Positions 38,530 through 53,500 of a stretch of DNA of 64,000 bases are shown one piece after another (the stretch's first letter is position 1; every line of letters starts with the position of its first letter). A model generated the notes under the pieces. That model ran no database searches, was not told the DNA's origin, and saw only the letters and a list, made by a program, of their open reading frames with translations. Source of the DNA: CAG-1782 sp964418255 (GTDB taxonomy: Bacteria; Bacillota; Clostridia; Christensenellales; DTU072); contig CAYQKV010000009.1 in assembly GCA_964418255.1 (NCBI GenBank), positions 24,974-88,973 on the forward strand, in the 5' to 3' direction. The position numbers were made by a program, and so were the translations under genes.

Positions 38530-41500
38530 ATGACGAAAAAACGTACGAAATTATTATTGTTTTTACTGACGCTTACGATTATCGCGACGATGTTCGCGAT
38601 GATTGCGTGTACGGACGACGCGCCGAAGCCCAACCCGGGCGACGACGATAATCCGCCCACAACAAACGATATGACGTTCGCGCAGTATATGAACAAAATC
38701 AACGCGGGATTGAAATCTTCGGAAAGCGAACTGAGTTCGGCGACGGCGTATCACGTGACAAGCGAATATACGGTGTATACGAGAGAGGAAAATCTCACGC
38801 TCGAATACGCCGCGGTGTATAACGAAAACCGCCGCGACGGAAAATATCAAATTCGTATTTTCGACAACAACGAGCACTTCGAAAGACTGAACGCGTATTA
38901 TGACTCCTCGGATTTGTACGTTACCGTTAAGGACGAACATTACGTGATAGAAGATTTCGGCACGCTGCTTATTTTCGATACGTTTGACGCTTTTCTCGAC
39001 CTGCTCGACCTCGGAGAACTCGTCTACGGCAACTTTATGCAGACCAACTTTTCCGAAACCACGCCGCTTTCCGCAATAATCGGCGTGAGAAACTTAGGGT
39101 ACGTAAAGACGGGAGAGACAAAAGAACGGGTAACCGTGTCCAACGTCGACCTCGGTATGCTTATGGGACAGATTAACGCCCAGATTGCCGCGTGGAAAAA
39201 CCGCTTCGGCACGGTGTTCGATTCGGTAACCGACCACTATCTCGGGTTCAGTTTCAGCAGATTGCTGGAAATGACGTTCGCTTCCCTCGACGTAAAAAAT
39301 ATCGATTTTACGTTCGAAGACGGGAAAAACACGGCAACCGAAGCGGAAGTAAGCGGCAGGATGCAGGACAATACGCGTTATTTCGTTACGGCGAACTACG
39401 CCTACGACTACACGACGACGAAGATAACGGACGCGGAGAGTTTGCCTGACGACTACGTTTACGCCGCGGTTACCCCGGGACAGGGTTCGTTTGCGGGGAA
39501 AACCACCCTTCCGGATATGAGGGACAGCGATTTCGATTTTTCTCTCGATTACAACCTCAACGCGAAAGACAATAAAGAAAACGAATTCACCGTGCGTATG
39601 TACGACCAGCTTTCTTCGTCCGACAGGATAGACGAAAGTCATAAATACGACAATATAAACGAAATAATAAGCGCGTACTACGACGACGAAATTCTGTACG
39701 TCAATACCGCGGGCGCGTACGACTATATAGGAACTACGGTCGCGCTCAACGCGCTCAGACTTCCCAAAATTTACTTTACGGGATTTAACGCGTCGGGAGT
39801 TATGTCGCTTGCGTACACCGATATGCTTCAAATCATCAATCTTCTGATGACGCCGCCCGAAGAGACGACGGCGGCAAACGACAGACTTATCGACAGCGTT
39901 ATAGCGGCTATCGAAAGCGACGTAAGTAAGAAGGAAATCCGTATAACGATTACCGAAGCGCTTATCAAACAAATTCGCGGGGACGACACCGACCTTGCGG
40001 TTCTGCTCGGAGAAATGCTCGGCGTGGACAGCGAAACCATACTGAGATATTTCGGCAACGACTTCTTCCAACTTATGAGAATAGTCGTGCGTTATAACTT
40101 CGGCACGGGCGTGCTCGGAATAGACATTTATAACGGCACGGACCTTATTATGAGCACGGATATGGAAAACGCGGGGTATAACGGAATAACTATGCCGCAC
40201 GACCTTAACGAGCTCAATTATACGGAATTCAAAGAACCCGAACTCGTAACGGTAACTTACGATATAGAACTCAACCCCTACGGCGCGGAAACGGTGAGCA
40301 TATCCGAATTTATCGGCGCGTTTATCGGCGACGCCACGGGCAAAAACACGCCTTACGCGCTTACCACGGGGCATTACCTTACCGTGCGCGGAAGAATGAG
40401 CGAGTATTACGTCACCGACGCGAGCGGGCAAAGACAGCCGGTCACCACTATGGATTTGAGATTTCTCTCCACCGCAAAGGGAACGGGGGAAGAAACCCTT
40501 ATTATGACGCTTACGACCAACCCGTTCGACGTGGGACAACTGCTCGTGGGACTGTATACGGAAGTAGGGGACTACGACGGTTCGGACGGCGGAATAAGAT
40601 ATTCCATCGACCGCGAAAAAGTGTCGGAACAGCTGGAAAAACTTACCGACGGCGAGAATATTTTTGCGGGAAATACCGGACTGAGCGCATTCCTCGCCAT
40701 TTACAACGCGGCGGAGAAAAACTCGAAATCGTACACGGAAGACGGATATTTCTGCGTCGATTTGACGGTTACCGACGAAAACGACCCGGTAAACGAACTC
40801 GTGGGAATAGAAAACACGAACGCGAGAATAAAATGCAAGATTGAGTTCGACGCGCTCGACCTTAGCGGAGTGAACGCGGACGCGTACGGCGACCCGTACG
40901 TGCATATTCCCGAGGACGTTTCCGCTACGAGCATTTATTCCAACGGAAGCAAGTGGAAAGACACGGCGTACGTAACGGTAAGCGGAAAAAGAATAGGACT
41001 TAAAGTAACCTATAAAGAAGACACGATTAAAATCGAGACGGGAAAGAACGACTATAACCCCGCGGCGGAGATTTTCGGCAAAGAATACGGCTACGCTTTG
41101 CATATCGTAAGCGTAACGGGCACGTACGTAGTAAAGAGCGTGTCGATAAACGGAGACTTGCTTGTCGTCGACCCCGCGTTTTCCAAAACGCTGCCCAAAG
41201 AAATCGGCGTTATGTACGAAGGAGGAGAAACGGGAACTCTCGCGTGCGCAATCGAAGATTTCCCCGAAAGCAGAGTTACGCCCGACGGGTATAACCTCGC
41301 GTTGCTCGCGGGCGTCACCGACGGAATAGAAAAACATAAACTCGTTATAGGAAAAGACAGCATAGCGAGTATAGAAAAGGAAATTTACGTTGCGGTAATT
41401 AACCGCAGAATAATCCCGCAGGAAGATTCTTCGGGCAACGATATGTACTACGTCGCGGGGAAAGAACAGATACCCGTCGTGGCGGAATACGACGCCGACC

Positions 41501-44500
41501 CGTATACCTACGCGATGACGAAACGCTTGCGCAGAGAAGATGGCGAGGAGTACGATTACCTTACCGAACAACTTAACCTTAACAGGAATACTTTGCAGTT
41601 TGAGAACCTTTACGGGTACGAAACGGTAACCAATCCGACGACGGGAGAAGAAGAACATATTCCCCTTTATTACAACGCGGAAGGGTATAACTGGCTGTAT
41701 CTCCATACCGCGGGGCTGGACTGGGCGATGTCCGAAGACGCGTTTTCCTGGCGCGGCGAGACGAGATACGCCGTAGCGACGTACGGAGACGAAGAGAACG
41801 GATACGCGATGAAAATCGCGATAAAAGTAAACGTCAAGAGCAAGATAGTGCGCGGCGTTAAAATCGACGGATACGACGAGGGAACGTATACGGTGGACTA
41901 CCTTAAAGAGGAGACTTACGTAATTCCCTCGACGACGGCTTCCGAACACACGGTAAGGGTGTATTTCGAAGACAATACTAATAGGATAGTTTCTTTGACG
42001 AGACCCGCTATCCTCGGCGACGACGAGTATTGCGCTACGTACGTATACGGAGAGCTTTTGTGGGCGGATTCCGAGGGAATAGGAGATAGACTGGACGTGC
42101 AGGGCACGACGGGACTTTTCGGTTCGGGGACGAACGCGACCAACGTGACGACCGCGTCGTTCGGCGGGGACGTTGCCGACGCGACGCAGACGGTTGAACT
42201 TAACGTCGTCGCGCCGAGCAGATATATTTCCGCAAGCGACACCGTCAATATGTCGCTGGTTACGCAGATTTCCGAAGACGGAGTTATGGGAAGCAGAGTG
42301 CCCACGCAGGTGACGAAAGCGCAGTTTAATAAACCCGTCGGAAGCGGAGAGGAAATTCTGCCGTTCTCCATAAATCCTTATAATACGCAGGCGTGCCTGC
42401 CCGATACGATTTGGCTTTACGTTCCCGTGACTATGTCGGAGAGCGGCAGAAAAGAATGGACGGAATATCCCGTGCAGTGGCTTACGACGGACAAGCCCGC
42501 GTCTTCGGGAGCGGAAGCTAAAGAGCTTAACATTATCAAACTCAACGAGAACGGAAAATACGTCCTCGCGCACCCCGTCACCGAAGAAACCCCTCTCGTG
42601 GTGTACGGAGTGGTGGGCAACGCGTACGGACATACGATAACCGTCACGATGAGCATACTTAACCTCGCGAGCGACATAAAGAGTTACGAACTGTACTTGA
42701 ATAGCGGAGAAAAATTCGATACGAGCGTATCCGCGGCGGTAGACCCGTACCTCGATTATTCCGCGAATATCCCGACGAGGTTCGTAGCCGTGCTGGGAAG
42801 CGGACAGGACGTGGAAGGAGAAACCGACTGGTACGTAGACGGGTTGTATCCTCTGATTCGCTCGGGAGAATTCCTCGGCAGCGAGTACGACGGTATGTAT
42901 TCGGAAAAAGGATATTACATATTCCCGCGCGAGGGCGGTTCGTTCCAACTCGAAATGACGGTTGCGGCGGGAGAAGTGAGAAACACGCTGTATCTGAGCG
43001 TAAGCGTGGACTCGCGCGATATTCTCGCATATTACGAAACGACGAACGACAGCATTACGAGAGTAAGCGATTACGTCGATATTTACGCTACGGGAATGAA
43101 AGACGGCGAGGTCTACGCGGGAGAACCCGCGCCGGGATATACGAATATAAACTACTATTCGGCGGACAGCAGCGCGTTTTTAAGAAGGATAAACGCGTTG
43201 ATAGAAAACGGCGGCGTGGGAGTCGCGGGATTTGCATTCGAACAGACGGGAAGAAACAACCTCTACGCAAAGACGGTCGCCTGGAACGCGCAAACGTTGG
43301 AAAGCATTGCGAAAGCGTTGAGAAAAGATACGACGGTCACGAGAACGTTCAGACTTGCGGGCACAATCAATAAAGGAACGGTAAACGAAACGACGGTGAC
43401 CGTGCTGATTTCCATAGACGATATGACAGCTTCCATCGTCGACGTCGGACTTACGAGAAGCGAAGATATGCGGCTTAAAAACGTGTATTCGATAGCGAAC
43501 GATTTAGACGGCGACGGACGGATAAGTCTGACTTACGGCGGAGAGGGCAAAAACCTCGTCGACGCGGCGTATTACCGCAACGAACAGTACAAGGCGTATT
43601 TCGGCTCGGACGAAGGATATACCGATTTGGATTTTGCCAACGTCATTTATTTCGAAATAGACAAAGTGCATATGCTGAGTTCGTCCGCGAGCGGAACGTA
43701 TACCTCGCCGTACGACTATTTCGTATATCTGTTCGACAATCTCGAACTCAGATTTACAAGCGACAAAACCGTCAAAGCGACGGCAAAGAACGCGATTAAC
43801 CTCAACGGAAGAAGCGCGGAGTTCTTCAATTCCGCATTGCTCGGACTTAACGAAAGCGTGATTGACAGAGACGAACAGGGAAGAGCGGTATGCTACGCGT
43901 TTATGATACTCGAAAAACTCTCCGAGGGTTCGGCAATCGACAGAACGCTGGTGATAGTTACGGCGAACAAAGCCAACGCGACGGAATTGCAGAGAGAAGA
44001 CAAAGTGGACGCGCTCGGCGAAGATTTGACCGAACTGTACCCCGAAAGGTTCGACCTTCCCGGCGTAATCGAGATAGTTTACGAGAAAGAGGACGGCTCG
44101 GGAAGTTATACTGCAAGATACGTGGTCGACGCCTGGACCCCGACGTTGAACTACTTCGGCAGCCTCGCCCCGATAAGCGCAATCGAAGCGAGATATATCA
44201 ATATAATAGACGGCTGTTCGTACGGGTTCAGTTTCGTACTGCCCGATATGGAAGAAGCCGACAACCTCGTAAAGACGTTCTATTACACCGTGGAATTCCG
44301 CAAAAAGGACGTGGGAAGAATTAACTACGACGCGTCGGCGCGTTCTTCGGTTTACGATATAGACGGCGGAAAGATATATATAGTCAATTCATATTCGTTC
44401 CTTACGCGCGACGTAACCGCGCCGTCGGGAAGAGAATACGTATTCAACACGGCGGCGGTTCCTTCCACGCTCGCTATGAGAACGGGCACTGGTTCGTTCC

Positions 44501-47500
44501 AGGCGGGGGATAACGACAATTACACCGTAAGATGGAATTTCACCGACAACGCGGCGTTCGGCGAAGACATATTCGCAAAAGGAACGGTGGACGACAGCGG
44601 AGAAAACAACGGCGTGCTCATAGCGACGTATACGTTCGACAGTTATTACAGGAACGGAGAACACCAGACGCAGACGCTCGAACTTTACCTCGTGCTCGAA
44701 CCTATGGAGTTCTATGCGATAGAGAGCGACGAATTTACCGTGGTCGCGGGCAACGAAGAGGGAGAGAACGAAAGACTCAACACGATAGTTATCGACCCGT
44801 ACGGCAATACGTCGTATAACGGCAATCTTATATTGCCCACGGATATAACGCTCGCGTTCAACGGAACGAGAACGTACGACTTTACCGGCGCGGTTTATAT
44901 GCTCACCGACGAAAGAGGAACGCCGATGAGAGAAATAAGCAACGTTCCTTACGGAGAAAAAGGACATAAACTCATTTACGACTATACCTCCGACCCGACT
45001 TTGCTCAGACTCAAACTCTACGTCAGAGGATATTCGAGAGACTTGGGAACGGGAATAGACATAAAAATCAGATTCTTGCAACGAACGATTACCGATTCGA
45101 GAATTCCCAACGCGACGTATAACGACGACGGGACGTTTGTGTACGAAAAAGAAACTTCGGGTTCCGTAGTTGTGGAAAACGGAGAACCCAAAAAGGCGAC
45201 TTATCACGCGTATGCGGATTACGTATACACCTACGAAAACGGCGGATACGAGTATAAGAGCGACGGCAAAATGCCCGTTTACTATATCGACCCGTACAAC
45301 TCGGCTACGTTCGGTCTGCCGACGAAAGCGGCGTTCGAATTTGCCGAAACCGCGGTAGGAGTTTACGTAGAATACGGCATAACCGGCTGGCAGTACTACG
45401 ACGTGGAGACGAAGACGTACAAAGACTTCGCGGAAATAGCTAAGGGAAGCACGCCCGGAAAGAGAGACAGATTTTATCAGACGCTTTCTTCGGACGAAAA
45501 GAGTTATCGGTGCTATTTTAACCCGAACGGCGACAGTTACAAGGGCGCGTATTATCCGTTGCGCGGGTATATAACCGTAGGGGACGAAAATCAGTATTTC
45601 GAGATAATCTGCGTCGTGCTCAACCGTTCTTTAAGGGCGAGCGTGATGCTCAAAGACGAATATACGGTAAGTTACGATTTCGCCGACCCGATTGCCGCGA
45701 TGCTTTCGGATATTCCCGCGATGTTCGGCGCGGACGCGTTCGTCGATTACGACAGATACAACGATAAATTCAGCGTTTCGGTTAAGAACGGAAACAGCGA
45801 CGGCGTTTACGCGTTTACGATAGCGGAAAGCGACCATTTCAGCAGAAAACAAAACGGAACGGCGACGAACTGCGCCGTCGTACCCGAACTTTTGTGGAAC
45901 GAAGAGTACGACACCGACGGCGACGGAATACCCGACACGCTGTTCGACGAGCTTACGACGAAAGGGTTTACGGGAGTTATCGACGGAAACCTGTACTATG
46001 GCGACGGAAATCTGAACGCGCTGTTCGATTACTATGAAATCAAAGTAAAATACGACTACGACAGACTTGTCGCCGCGCTTATGTGGGACACGCTGTTTGC
46101 CGCGGACGGAAGCGTGAGCGTAGAGTTCAGCGCGACGGCAAGCAACGCGATTACGGCGGAAAAAGCCGTGCTGGAACGCGAAGTTATTCACGCGGCGTAC
46201 GACATTATGCTCGCCGTGACGGGAACGGAAGAGGAAATCGCCGCGGGAACCGCGCTGAGCGACGAAAACAAACTTACGCTCACCGACTCGATACTCGAAG
46301 TCGTGTTGCAGGAAATCAACCGTCAGCAACAGATAAGCGGAGGAAAAGAATACGACCCGAGCGACGAAGAGGATATGATTTATATCGCGTATTGTATGTA
46401 TCTCGACGTTAAAGAAGAGTACGACGCGTGGACGGGTTCGAGAGGAGAAAAGACCGCAAAGACGGAAATATGCGAAGTCTGGGATTACTATATAGAAAGA
46501 TATCGCAGTCAGGACGTAAGTTCTTCCGCCAACATAAGCGGAAATCAGCTTTTCAAAGCGAAACACTTCCTCAATATCTTCAACGCCGACGGAACGCTCA
46601 ACACGCAGGAAAGAAGCAGCCTTACGTCCGCTATGAACACCCTTATGTCCAGCCTCTATATAAGCAGGAACGTGGATTTATGGCAGGAAGTGTACGAAAA
46701 CGCCAACCCGACGGAACGAGCGATAATGGACGGATACGCGACGAGGAATGCGACCGCGGGCAATTCTTCGCTCGGACTCAGCATAGCGTGCGACCTGTTC
46801 AAAGCGGAAAGGGAAGGACTTATCGAACTGGGAACGAAAGGAGAGGGCGCGACCGCGGATATAAGCATACCGCTCATTAAATTCGATTCCATTCTGATAG
46901 AGGGTTCGACCGACTCGATAATCCATTTCAACAAGTTTAATTTCGCAAGCGTGGATAAACAGTTCACCGTAAGGTTCGAACTTAGCTACGAAGAAATCTA
47001 TCAAAAAATGATAGAAGAGGCGAAAGAAAACGCAATTAAGAATTTCAGAGACGACAAGAAGAGCGAGTCTCTCGCGGAGTTCGAAGAAAAGGCAATCAGA
47101 GAAGCCGTGGACGCCATCGCGCCGAAAGAGAGGAACGAGGACGGCACGTACGAAGTTATTCCCGGAATGAAGAAAGGGTCGAAATCTTTCGGATACGATA
47201 TGTGGATAGAAGGAAGAAACGAGAGCGACTACTCGGGTTTCTGGAACGCGCTGGTAACGTACAGATACAACGACGCGGTTAAGATTATCACGGCGAACGT
47301 CGCGAGCGTAGGAAAGTACGACGATTTAGCCAACGATTTCGAAGTGAGCGTCACGGAAGTCGCGCTTGTAGAAGCGGCGCTTAAAATGATAAAGGCTTCG
47401 CTTATTGCGGAAGCGATTATCGAAAGAATAGAGAAAGAAAACGACTTCGAAACCGCGGCGGGAAGACGCGCGGGCGTGAGAGCGGTTGCGATGTACGTAC

Positions 47501-50500
47501 AGGAAAACAACAGTTCGATAACGAGTTTGTTCGACGCGTACGAAGCGATAGGGCTAAACAGCGGGTTTGCGGGCGACGACAATTACGACGTGACGGACGA
47601 AATGTGGAATACCGTGGTATTCACGTTCGTAAACGAGGCGTTCTCGGATATTGTCGAAGAAAAGATAAACGCAATCGAATACGCATATCCGGATAAAACC
47701 ACAAAGCTTGCCGACAGAAGAGGCATTATCAGAGCGATTGCCGAGTATATCGTAGGAGAAGACGCGGAGATAAGCCGACTTAACGGGATATACGAAATCG
47801 CGGAAGGCAAGAGAAGAGCGGCCCTTGCGGAAGTGCTTCTTAGGGGAAGCAGCTCGAATAGCAACATTCAGAACGCGGCGCGCGCGGCGGGCAACGGAGA
47901 CGAAGCGCTCGGATACGCGGTTATGTTCGACATAGCGTACCGCGATATAGTCGACTCTATGTACGCGTTTATCAAAGCGACGGACGGCGTGGGCAACGTC
48001 GAGGGCGGCGCGATGGCGATACTGGAAAACACTTATGCGGCTAATCCGAGAAAGAACGGAATAATTGCATATTTCGCTATGGTAAGCAGGGACGACGACC
48101 TGAGAAACGCGGCGGAATTCTACTTTACGTTCCTTACCGAATACGCGAAAGGCAGAACTTCTCCGTACGATAAGTTAATGGAAAATCCCGCGCCTTCGGG
48201 CTTTACCGCGACGCAGATTGAAAGTTACGGAAACGGGGAAACGGGAAGCGACTGCCTGTTGTATTACGCGGAACCGGAATCGAAGTATTCGGATGCGGTA
48301 ATCGGCAACGCTTCGGGACTTGCGATGACGGAAAGCGAAATTCGTCTTGCGCTCAAAAAGATGACGCTGTACGACGTGCTTTACGCGAGAGCGAGCACGC
48401 AAAATCAGAATATTATGAACGCGCAGGCGGAAGAAGCGCGGGAAGAGATGAGAACGCAGGCGATGAACAGACTGTTTGCCGCAAACGAAATCGTGGCGAA
48501 CTATCTCAGAGCGTATTATAACGGCAACACGACCACGAACGTGGCGTACTATGCTTTCGTCGCGCTCGTCGAAGAGGAAATGGCGACGGGTACGGAAAAA
48601 GGCACGGCGTACGAGAAGTTCGAGACGGAATACGTCGTAAGCAACGAGTATATATGCAGCAGAGAAATGCTCGAAGCGATGAAGGCGCAGTATGAAATCA
48701 ACAAGAATTTGCAAAACAGCAGCCTTACGAGTTTCGGGTATATCGCCAACGAGATTTACGGAATATACCTCGAAAATCCCGCGTATCTGACGATAGACAA
48801 TTACGGCGACGACAGGTACGACGAAGGTTACCTCGCGTCCGAACTCGCGAAAATAATCGAGAATAAGAATATTTCTTCGGTAAATACCGAAAACGCGATT
48901 AACGGTTATATGAAAGACGCGCTTATGCGCGCGCTCGTATACTACTACGACAACGTAGCGGACGAAAGCCAGAAAGAAATCGTTGCGGAAGTTTCGGAAA
49001 TGTATATCGGCGTAAACGTAAACGGCGATTTGGAGAAAGCGTATATCGGCGCGGCAAGTTCGGGCAGAGCGACGGGCTCGCTCGGTATAAGCATTTATCA
49101 CGATTTGCTTGCAAGAAACGACCTCGGAACGGGCGCGGAAGAAGAAATCAACGCTTGTTTCTACACCGTCTGGCTCAATACCGTTATGGGCGGCGCGAAA
49201 TACGGAATAGAGACGCTTTCCATTGACGAAATGAACGGCAGAGCGCCGTTTACCTCGAATTCCGTTCTGGTAGGCGCGATTATCGAGCAGAGCGGCGGTT
49301 CTACCGCGGGCGCGGCGGATACAATCGCGAACATAGCCGCGGGAATGACGAAAAAAACGATGCTTACGCAGTCCGCGATATGCGTAGGGTACGACGACGC
49401 GTATAACAATATAGTCCTCGCGGGGCTTGCCGAAGGGGCGAAGAAATACGCGTACGACAAAATGTACGAAGCGAAGACGGAGAGAGGTTCTTACGCGTAC
49501 AGAGAAGAACTCGACGACATTCTCGAACAGCTTGTGGGAGAAGGAAGCGAGCTTGACGAACTCATCTTCGACGAAGCGCAGAGCGAGGAACTCGCGTCGA
49601 AATTAGACGTTATGGAAAACGCCGCGCTTAAAGCGATAAGAACGCTGTTCTATGCCGAAGTTTACGACAGCATAAAACTTCTCGGGCTGAGCGCGGAAGA
49701 GTTCGCGGCGAAAGCGTATAAGTTCGTAACCGGCAAGGACGCGGACGAAGAAGGGGTCGACGCCGCGGTCGAACTTTTCGGAGAAAACAAAAACGGCGCG
49801 GGCGGTATCGTGTACGACATAGTAAACGAATTTATCGTCAACAACGGCGAACTTATCGAAAACGGAACCAACGCGGGATATATCGAACTCCTGACCGAGT
49901 GGTGGAATACGGACGGAAGACCGGAAGAATACACTATGTACGGAAGACTCGGGAAAGAAGAACAGGAAATCCTCGCTAACGTGCAAAAACAGGCGTATTA
50001 TCAGACCAACGATTTGACGACTTCCGCTTCGCTTACGCTGGAAGCGCGCAACAAAATCGCGTACGCGTCTATGCTTACGAGCCTGTATCTGTTCCTGAGA
50101 GATTCGGAAGACGAAATAAGCGCAATGCCCGCCGATTATTTCAGCGCGGGCAACGAGGACGAGTACAAGGCGTACGTAGTAAGCCTTATGCTCGACGGCG
50201 ACCTTATGAAAAACGACGCGCACAGTCTTTCCCTTGCGCAAGCCGCGCTTAAAGCGATATGCGCTTCCTTAGCTTACGACAAAGCGATGTATTTTGCCCG
50301 CATTACCGGCGAAGGCGCGCTTGACGCAAGCGACGTTACGTTAGAAGCATACCTTATAAAGATAAGCAAAGCGGTGATAAGGGCGAACGGAGTTATTCCC
50401 TCGACGGCGAGCGGAGATACGACCGAGGACAGAGAAAAAGTTTTCTATAAATACCTCGAAAAAGCGGTCGGTTACGTCGAATACACTTCCGTGCTCGGTG

Positions 50501-53500
50501 CGGACGAATACAACCGCGGAGCGGATATAAGGAACAGAAACCCGTTAAGAGACTACGCCGACGCGATATATATCGCGGTGACGGGATACGATATGCACGG
50601 AGTATCCTATATCGAAGGGGAAACTACCGATTCGTTCGGAATGACGTCGTTCGGAAAACTCCTTGCGGACGCGGGCGGAGACTACGCCGCCGCGCTTGCG
50701 AGCATAACGGGCACGAGGTTGGTGTCGGCAAACGATTTCGTCAGCGAAGACCACGCGACGGAAAACGACAGACACGTTATTTTCTTCGACCGCGCGGAAT
50801 GGGACGGGTATCTTACCGAAAGCGGCGATTACGACGCGAACGCGTATTATACCAACAAGAACATATTTATCGGAAACCCCGGCAAAACGCAGGAAACCGA
50901 AGACGTAAGCGGCGGAAACGGATACTCAAACACGATAAAAGCGACGGGGTTCGAGTATAGGTTAAGCGACTTTACCACCATCGATTTGTATTTCGAAACG
51001 GACGAAAGCAATCCGTACGACGAGGAGAAACAGAACCTAATTATGCTGGACGCGTTGTCTCCCGAACTTCCCGACGAAGCGTATGCAATCGGGTACGTAA
51101 GGACGACGGACGCGGAATACGGAATAAGGCTCGGGAAGATTGCGATAACCGAATATTCGGACGAATTCTACAAACTGGTGTATAAGGCGACCGAACCCGA
51201 AGAAGACGCGGCGTATCAGATAACGTTGAAAACCGCGGGCGGTTATATCTATAAGAAGATAGGCGGAATAAAAGTCGGGTATCTCGACCGCAACGTGGAT
51301 AAAATTTATCTCGAAACGGGCGCGTACACCGAAGGAAGGGCGAGACCCGAGACAAGCGGCGATTTCGTCAATATGTACTGTATTTACGATTCGTCGACGA
51401 CGGGCGCGACCGCGGGCAAAAACGTAATTTACATCGACCCGACAGCGGAAGACTTACTGCTCGTTTCGCAAAGGAAATACGTGCTTCCCGGCACGATAGC
51501 GATAGAGTGCGGAGAGGGAGAGAAAGTTGTCTTCACCGAAGTGGAATGGAATATGAGCGGCGTGACGTACAACCTCAAAGGCACGGGCGCGGCGGGAAGA
51601 GAACTCAGAGTAAATTCCTATAAATACGTCGACGAAGACGGGAATACGAGACATATAAGCTACAATTTCTCGAACAGTACCGTCACGATGAACGTCTACG
51701 ACAAGGACAGCGGACAGATTGTTTCCACGGCGGAATACATACTTTCCGCGGACGATATGATTGAGTGGAACACGGTGCTCGTGATAGGCGACCGCTCTTT
51801 GCAGTCGGTAAACGAACTTACCGAAGACGGAATTTACCAACAGATAGCGACGGTGGGAAGCGACGGAATAGCGGACGCTACGACGCTCGGAAAGGAAATC
51901 AACCCGTATTATCCCGAATATCCCACGCAGTTGCAGCTCAACCTCGCGGGAGACAGCAAGTTGATAGAGCTGACGCAGAGCGACTGGACGCCCGACCTTA
52001 CCAAACTCAACCAGATAAAACGAGGCGAGGTCGGAGAAAACGGAGATTACACCTTTACGGCGGCGTTTAACTATCTCGGATACGAAATACGTATGAAGTT
52101 CCTCGCGATGGAAATTCAGATGCCCAAAGGCACGACGTTCGAAGGCGGCACGATTTACCTCGTAAGAGGAGAGGGAGACGTTAAGACGCAGTTCGAGAAA
52201 AATTACGGAACGGCGTACTTCAACTTCAACGAAGAGGAAAACGGCACGCCCAACTGGCAGAAAGTGCCCGTCGCGCTCAAAAACTACAACGACGTAAGAA
52301 TAAGCGAAGAGGGCGTGCAGAGGGTAGAAGGAATTATCGGCGGAACGGGCATAGGCGATATAGAAGCCAACGCCTGGTTCGATATTCGCGTGATAACGTT
52401 AAGCAACTACGCGGTTCTCGACGGAGAGTTTAACGTCTATTCGACGTACGACTATTACAGCGTGCCCGCGGACGGCAACAAAAAAGCCAACGGCTCGGGC
52501 GAATCCCCCGCGCAGATGGGCGAAACCTATATCTATATAGACGAAAGCGGAACGAGACACGTATTTACCGCGTCGAACGCCGACCTCGAATACGACTTTA
52601 TCAACAAGACGGTGACGGTATCCGCGTTCTACGAACTGGGAGAAGAGACGAGCGAAAGAATAAGCTATAACGCAAGCGGCGACAGAGTGAGAAGTTTCGT
52701 GTTCGGAATGGAAATGAAGAATTACGAACGCAGCGGCGTAAGCGAACCCGAGTTCGATACCGATGATACGGGTAAGAAATGGACGTGGACGGATATTCCG
52801 AAGACTTCGCCGAGATATACCGACGCGATTTACTGGCGGATAAACACAGAGCTCAAAGCGAGCGATTTGCCGACGGTTACCGACAAAGCCTCGGGAATTA
52901 CCTTCAACCTGATGTGGGATTTGTCGGGACTTAACGTAAACCGCGCAAACGTTTCCGTGCCGGGAGAAATAAACGACGGAGACGGAACGGTTATTTACGG
53001 GTATTATATGCTTAGAAACGGCATATGGCAGAGCCTTGCGCTTACCGTCTATATCGAAAAAATCGACGTGACGAACGCGGTTATAGGGTTCGTTAAGGAC
53101 AACGGCGAAATAAATACCGCGACGTATCTCGAAAAGACGTACGACGCGCAGTATTACGAACTGCCGTTCGACGCGGAAGCCGACGGAATGAGATTTTTGA
53201 GAGAGGACGGTTCGTTCGAAGTCATACCTTCCGAACGTTACGTGGTTGAGTACTGCGTGGCGACGGACGACGAAGGACTGCGGGTCTGGTCGACGACGAA
53301 CTTACCTCTCGACGCGGGAGAATACTATATCAGAGTAAGGTTTATCGAAGAGGACTACAACGTATATATTTCCTACACCGACGGGTATCTGTTCCGTTTG
53401 ACGATAAGACCGTACACCGTGGATATGTCGGGATTGCAGTTCGAGAAAGAAGACAACAATACGATAACGCAGGTTTACGGCGCGACGAACGCGTATCTGA

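Noticed and set aside
39094..42948. 1284-codon minus-strand open frame
   Set aside because: Same cause opposite giant gene 3; no start signals and no recognisable protein features.
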